Assembly (NCBI GenBank): GCA_029857855.1
Contig: JAOUGG010000117.1
Location: 1 to 7,033, forward strand
Source: Acidimicrobiia bacterium
Lineage (GTDB): Bacteria > Actinomycetota > Acidimicrobiia > Acidimicrobiales > SZUA-35
Direction of reading: 5' to 3'
Length of the DNA stretch: 7,033 bases
The notes under the pieces are model-generated. The model was not told where the DNA came from, ran no database searches, and saw nothing but the letters and a program-made list of their open reading frames with translations. The translations under genes and the position numbers were made by a program. Position 1 is the first letter of the stretch. Every line of letters begins with the position of its first letter. Positions 5,466 through 7,033 of the stretch are shown one piece after another.

Positions 5466-5585
5466 TAGTGTGGTGATTGCCTCTTGCTAGGAGAAGTGGA
5501 AATTTCCAAACTTGGAGACGGGTGGTAGGAACCCGATTCGGGAGTTCAGAGACCTAGGCGCGCGCGGATACAACTAGGAGATTTG
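5466..5585 (+). promoter_or_regulatory. Promoter and possibly structured 5' leader of the DivIVA-like gene
   Basis: TAGTGT (5466-5471) fits a TANNNT -10, though no good -35 stands at the right distance. The expected leader of roughly 110 nt contains a perfect 12-bp palindrome TGGAAATTTCCA (5497-5508). It also has CGGGT/ACCCG (5519-5523 with 5531-5535) and CCCGA-T-TCGGG (5532-5542), which share bases and so exclude each other. CTAGGAGA occurs twice (5487-5494 and 5574-5581), the second being the ribosome-binding site. CCTAG (5553-5557) can pair with either CTAGG copy, so the site could be masked or free. No known riboswitch class is recognised. Confidence 0.35.
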
Positions 5586-7033
5586 GTGGGAATGACGCCA
5601 GAAGACATTGAGGGTCAGAATTTCGAGCGAGCCCGGAAAGGCTATGAGCCGACCGCCGTTCGGAACTACCTCCAACAAGTTGGACGGGTCGTTCGCGATC
5701 TCCACAACGAGCTGGCCGAGGCGAAGCGCCGCGCTGCAGCGGCCGAAGTCCAGGCCGCCAACGCCGCCGCGCCGATCGACGATGCCGACCAGTTCGGTGC
5801 GCTCGGTGACAGGGTCGCCCAGATGCTTCGCCTGGCCCAGGAGTCGGGGGCCGAGATCCGCACCGCAGCGGAGGCCAAGGCCGACAACCTGCTGAGCCGG
5901 GCCCGGAGCGACGCCGAATCGATGACCACCGAGGCCCAGTCCCTGCTGGAATCGTCTCGGGAGGAAGCCGACACCGTGCTCGGCGAGGCCAAGGCCGCCG
6001 CCGACACCCTCAAGGTCGAATCCCGCCTCGAATCCGAGGCGATGCTCACCCAGGCCGAGGCCGAGGCCGAGGAGATGGTGTCAACCGCGACCAACGAGGC
6101 CGAAGCGCTGCGCCGGGCCGCCGCCGAGGAGGCTGAGCGGCTTCAATCGACCGCAAACGCCGAGGCCGAGAGCATGGTCGAAGCGGCCGAGGCCGAAGCC
6201 AACGAGCTTCGCCTCCGGGCCAACAACATCCTCGCCGATTCCAAGGCCCGTGCCGACGAGATGTGGAACTCGGCCGAGGCCGAGGCGTTCAAGCTTCGGG
6301 AGGAGGGTCGTCAGGAAGCCGAACAGATCCGGCAGAACGCCACGACCCAGGCCGCAGAGAACAAGGAGACCGTCGAGCGGGAGGCGGCCGAGCACCGGCA
6401 GGCTGTCGAAGAGGAGGTCGCCACGCTGTTGGAGACCACCAAGGCCGACGTCGAACGGCAGCTGGCCGACGCTCGGAGCGAATCGGAGCGGTTGCAGGAA
6501 GAGGCGGATCAGACGCTGGCCGAGCATCAGCGTCTGGCCGAGGAGGCCCTCGCCGAGGCCAACGTCGAAGCCGAGCGCATCCAGACCGAGGCTGCGGCCG
6601 AGGCCGATCGCATCCGGGCCGCCGGCGAGTCCGACGCAGAGAAGCTCCGCCTCGATGCCGAGGCCGAGAACGAAGCCCGTCGCCGCGATGCCGACAGCTA
6701 CGTCGACTCACGTCGGGCCGAAGGCGACGACTACTACGGCACCAAATCCACCGAAGCCGACGCCTACGTCATGCTCAAGCACAAGGAGGCCGACGACTAC
6801 GTCGCCGCCCGCCAGGGCGAGGTGTACAAGAACGCCGAGGAGGCCGAGCGGGAGCGCGACAAGGCGCTTGCCCAAATCAGCGAGGCTCGGGCCCAGGTGG
6901 CCGACCTCCTCCAGCAGGCCCAGGCTCAGAGCGAGTTCATCCGCCTCGAAGCCGAGGAGAAGATCCGGGAGAAGGTGCGGGCCCACATCGATCAGGCCGA
7001 GCGTCGGATAGCGCGGCTGCGGATCACCGAGCA
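5586..7033 (+). CDS. DivIVA-domain hendecad coiled-coil protein, N-terminal part (runs off right edge)
   Basis: An open frame of 482 codons to the window edge; the C-terminus is missing. Residues 3-32 (MTPEDIEGQNF, then RKGYEPTAVRNYLQQV) match the DivIVA/Wag31 N-terminal domain, which in that family binds curved membrane at cell poles. From about residue 36 the protein is an unbroken Ala/Glu/Arg-rich coiled coil, largely in 11-residue repeats of the form A-x-x-E-A-E-x-L/M-x-x-x (clearest at 168-211). This architecture resembles actinobacterial polar-growth scaffolds such as Scy and FilP; a cytoskeletal or polarity role is inferred. The GTG at 5586 is chosen because AGGAG (5576-5580) lies 5 nt before it and MGMTPED aligns with the MPLTPAD opening of Wag31. 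The ATG at 5592 (11 nt from AGGAG) is the alternative. It is divergent from ccr. Confidence 0.88.
   Translation, partial: MGMTPEDIEGQNFERARKGYEPTAVRNYLQQVGRVVRDLHNELAEAKRRAAAAEVQAANAAAPIDDADQFGALGDRVAQMLRLAQESGAEIRTAAEAKADNLLSRARSDAESMTTEAQSLLESSREEADTVLGEAKAAADTLKVESRLESEAMLTQAEAEAEEMVSTATNEAEALRRAAAEEAERLQSTANAEAESMVEAAEAEANELRLRANNILADSKARADEMWNSAEAEAFKLREEGRQEAEQIRQNATTQAAENKETVEREAAEHRQAVEEEVATLLETTKADVERQLADARSESERLQEEADQTLAEHQRLAEEALAEANVEAERIQTEAAAEADRIRAAGESDAEKLRLDAEAENEARRRDADSYVDSRRAEGDDYYGTKSTEADAYVMLKHKEADDYVAARQGEVYKNAEEAERERDKALAQISEARAQVADLLQQAQAQSEFIRLEAEEKIREKVRAHIDQAERRIARLRITE

Larger units (their letters stand above)
5252..5585. promoter_or_regulatory. Divergent intergenic region between ccr and the DivIVA-like gene
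   Basis: This 334-bp stretch holds no convincing gene. Its ccr-proximal end (5260-5286) has a leaderless-type promoter overlapped by a tandem repeat. Its right end (about 5466-5585) is a probable promoter plus a potentially structured leader for the coiled-coil gene. Two CTAGTG copies lie at 5442-5447 and 5465-5470 (23-bp period). In the middle part, 5290-5440, I see only short GC-rich inverted repeats of the kind expected by chance. Confidence 0.5.

Noticed and set aside
5487..5557. Idea that the leader is a known riboswitch, for example a cyclic di-AMP (ydaO) type
   Set aside because: CTAGG/CCTAG closing a branched fold is suggestive, but the conserved core of that class, or of any other I know, is not present.
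6250..7011. +1-shifted open frame of 253 codons inside the DivIVA-like gene
   Set aside because: The product is an Arg/Pro/Ser/Thr-rich shadow. The coiled-coil frame is the coherent one and runs without a stop from 5586 to the window edge.

Overview
The window is high-GC DNA with heavy GCC/GAG/CTG/GTC codon use, SARP-type and DivIVA-type proteins and a crotonyl-CoA carboxylase/reductase. This points to an actinobacterium, possibly of the Acidimicrobiia, although the lineage below phylum is a guess. No tRNA, rRNA, CRISPR array or intact mobile element is visible.

Left third (1-2567): the N-terminal part of a leftward SARP/BTAD-type transcription regulator runs off the left edge. It is divergent from a tight three-gene rightward operon. 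The operon encodes a Cys-rich DUF1326 protein, a DUF2182 polytopic membrane protein with a Met ladder, and a second DUF1326 protein (2-bp gap, then an ATGA overlap). The 157-bp divergent intergenic region holds GTTTGAC repeats, a short palindrome and a leader hairpin. The pattern suggests a locally regulated metal or thiol handling membrane module of unknown function, and it is the best candidate here for an undescribed system.

Middle (2568-3184): about 600 bp without an intact gene. It holds a decayed IS110-family transposase fragment in three frames, with internal and C-terminal deletions, plus two hairpins that may serve as transcription ends.

Right half: two leftward genes, one for a carboxymuconolactone decarboxylase-like protein (3185-3778) and, upstream of it, ccr (3893-5251). 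Ccr carries all the residues expected for CO2 binding and makes ethylmalonyl-CoA from crotonyl-CoA. Its start looks leaderless and is overlapped by a tandem operator-like repeat. Divergent from ccr, after a 334-bp intergenic region with a possibly structured 5' leader, begins a long DivIVA-domain coiled-coil protein (from 5586, running off the right edge). It is built largely of 11-residue (hendecad) repeats and resembles the Scy/FilP/Wag31 type of polar-growth scaffold.

The two halves seem functionally unrelated. The IS110 relic marks the junction between them.
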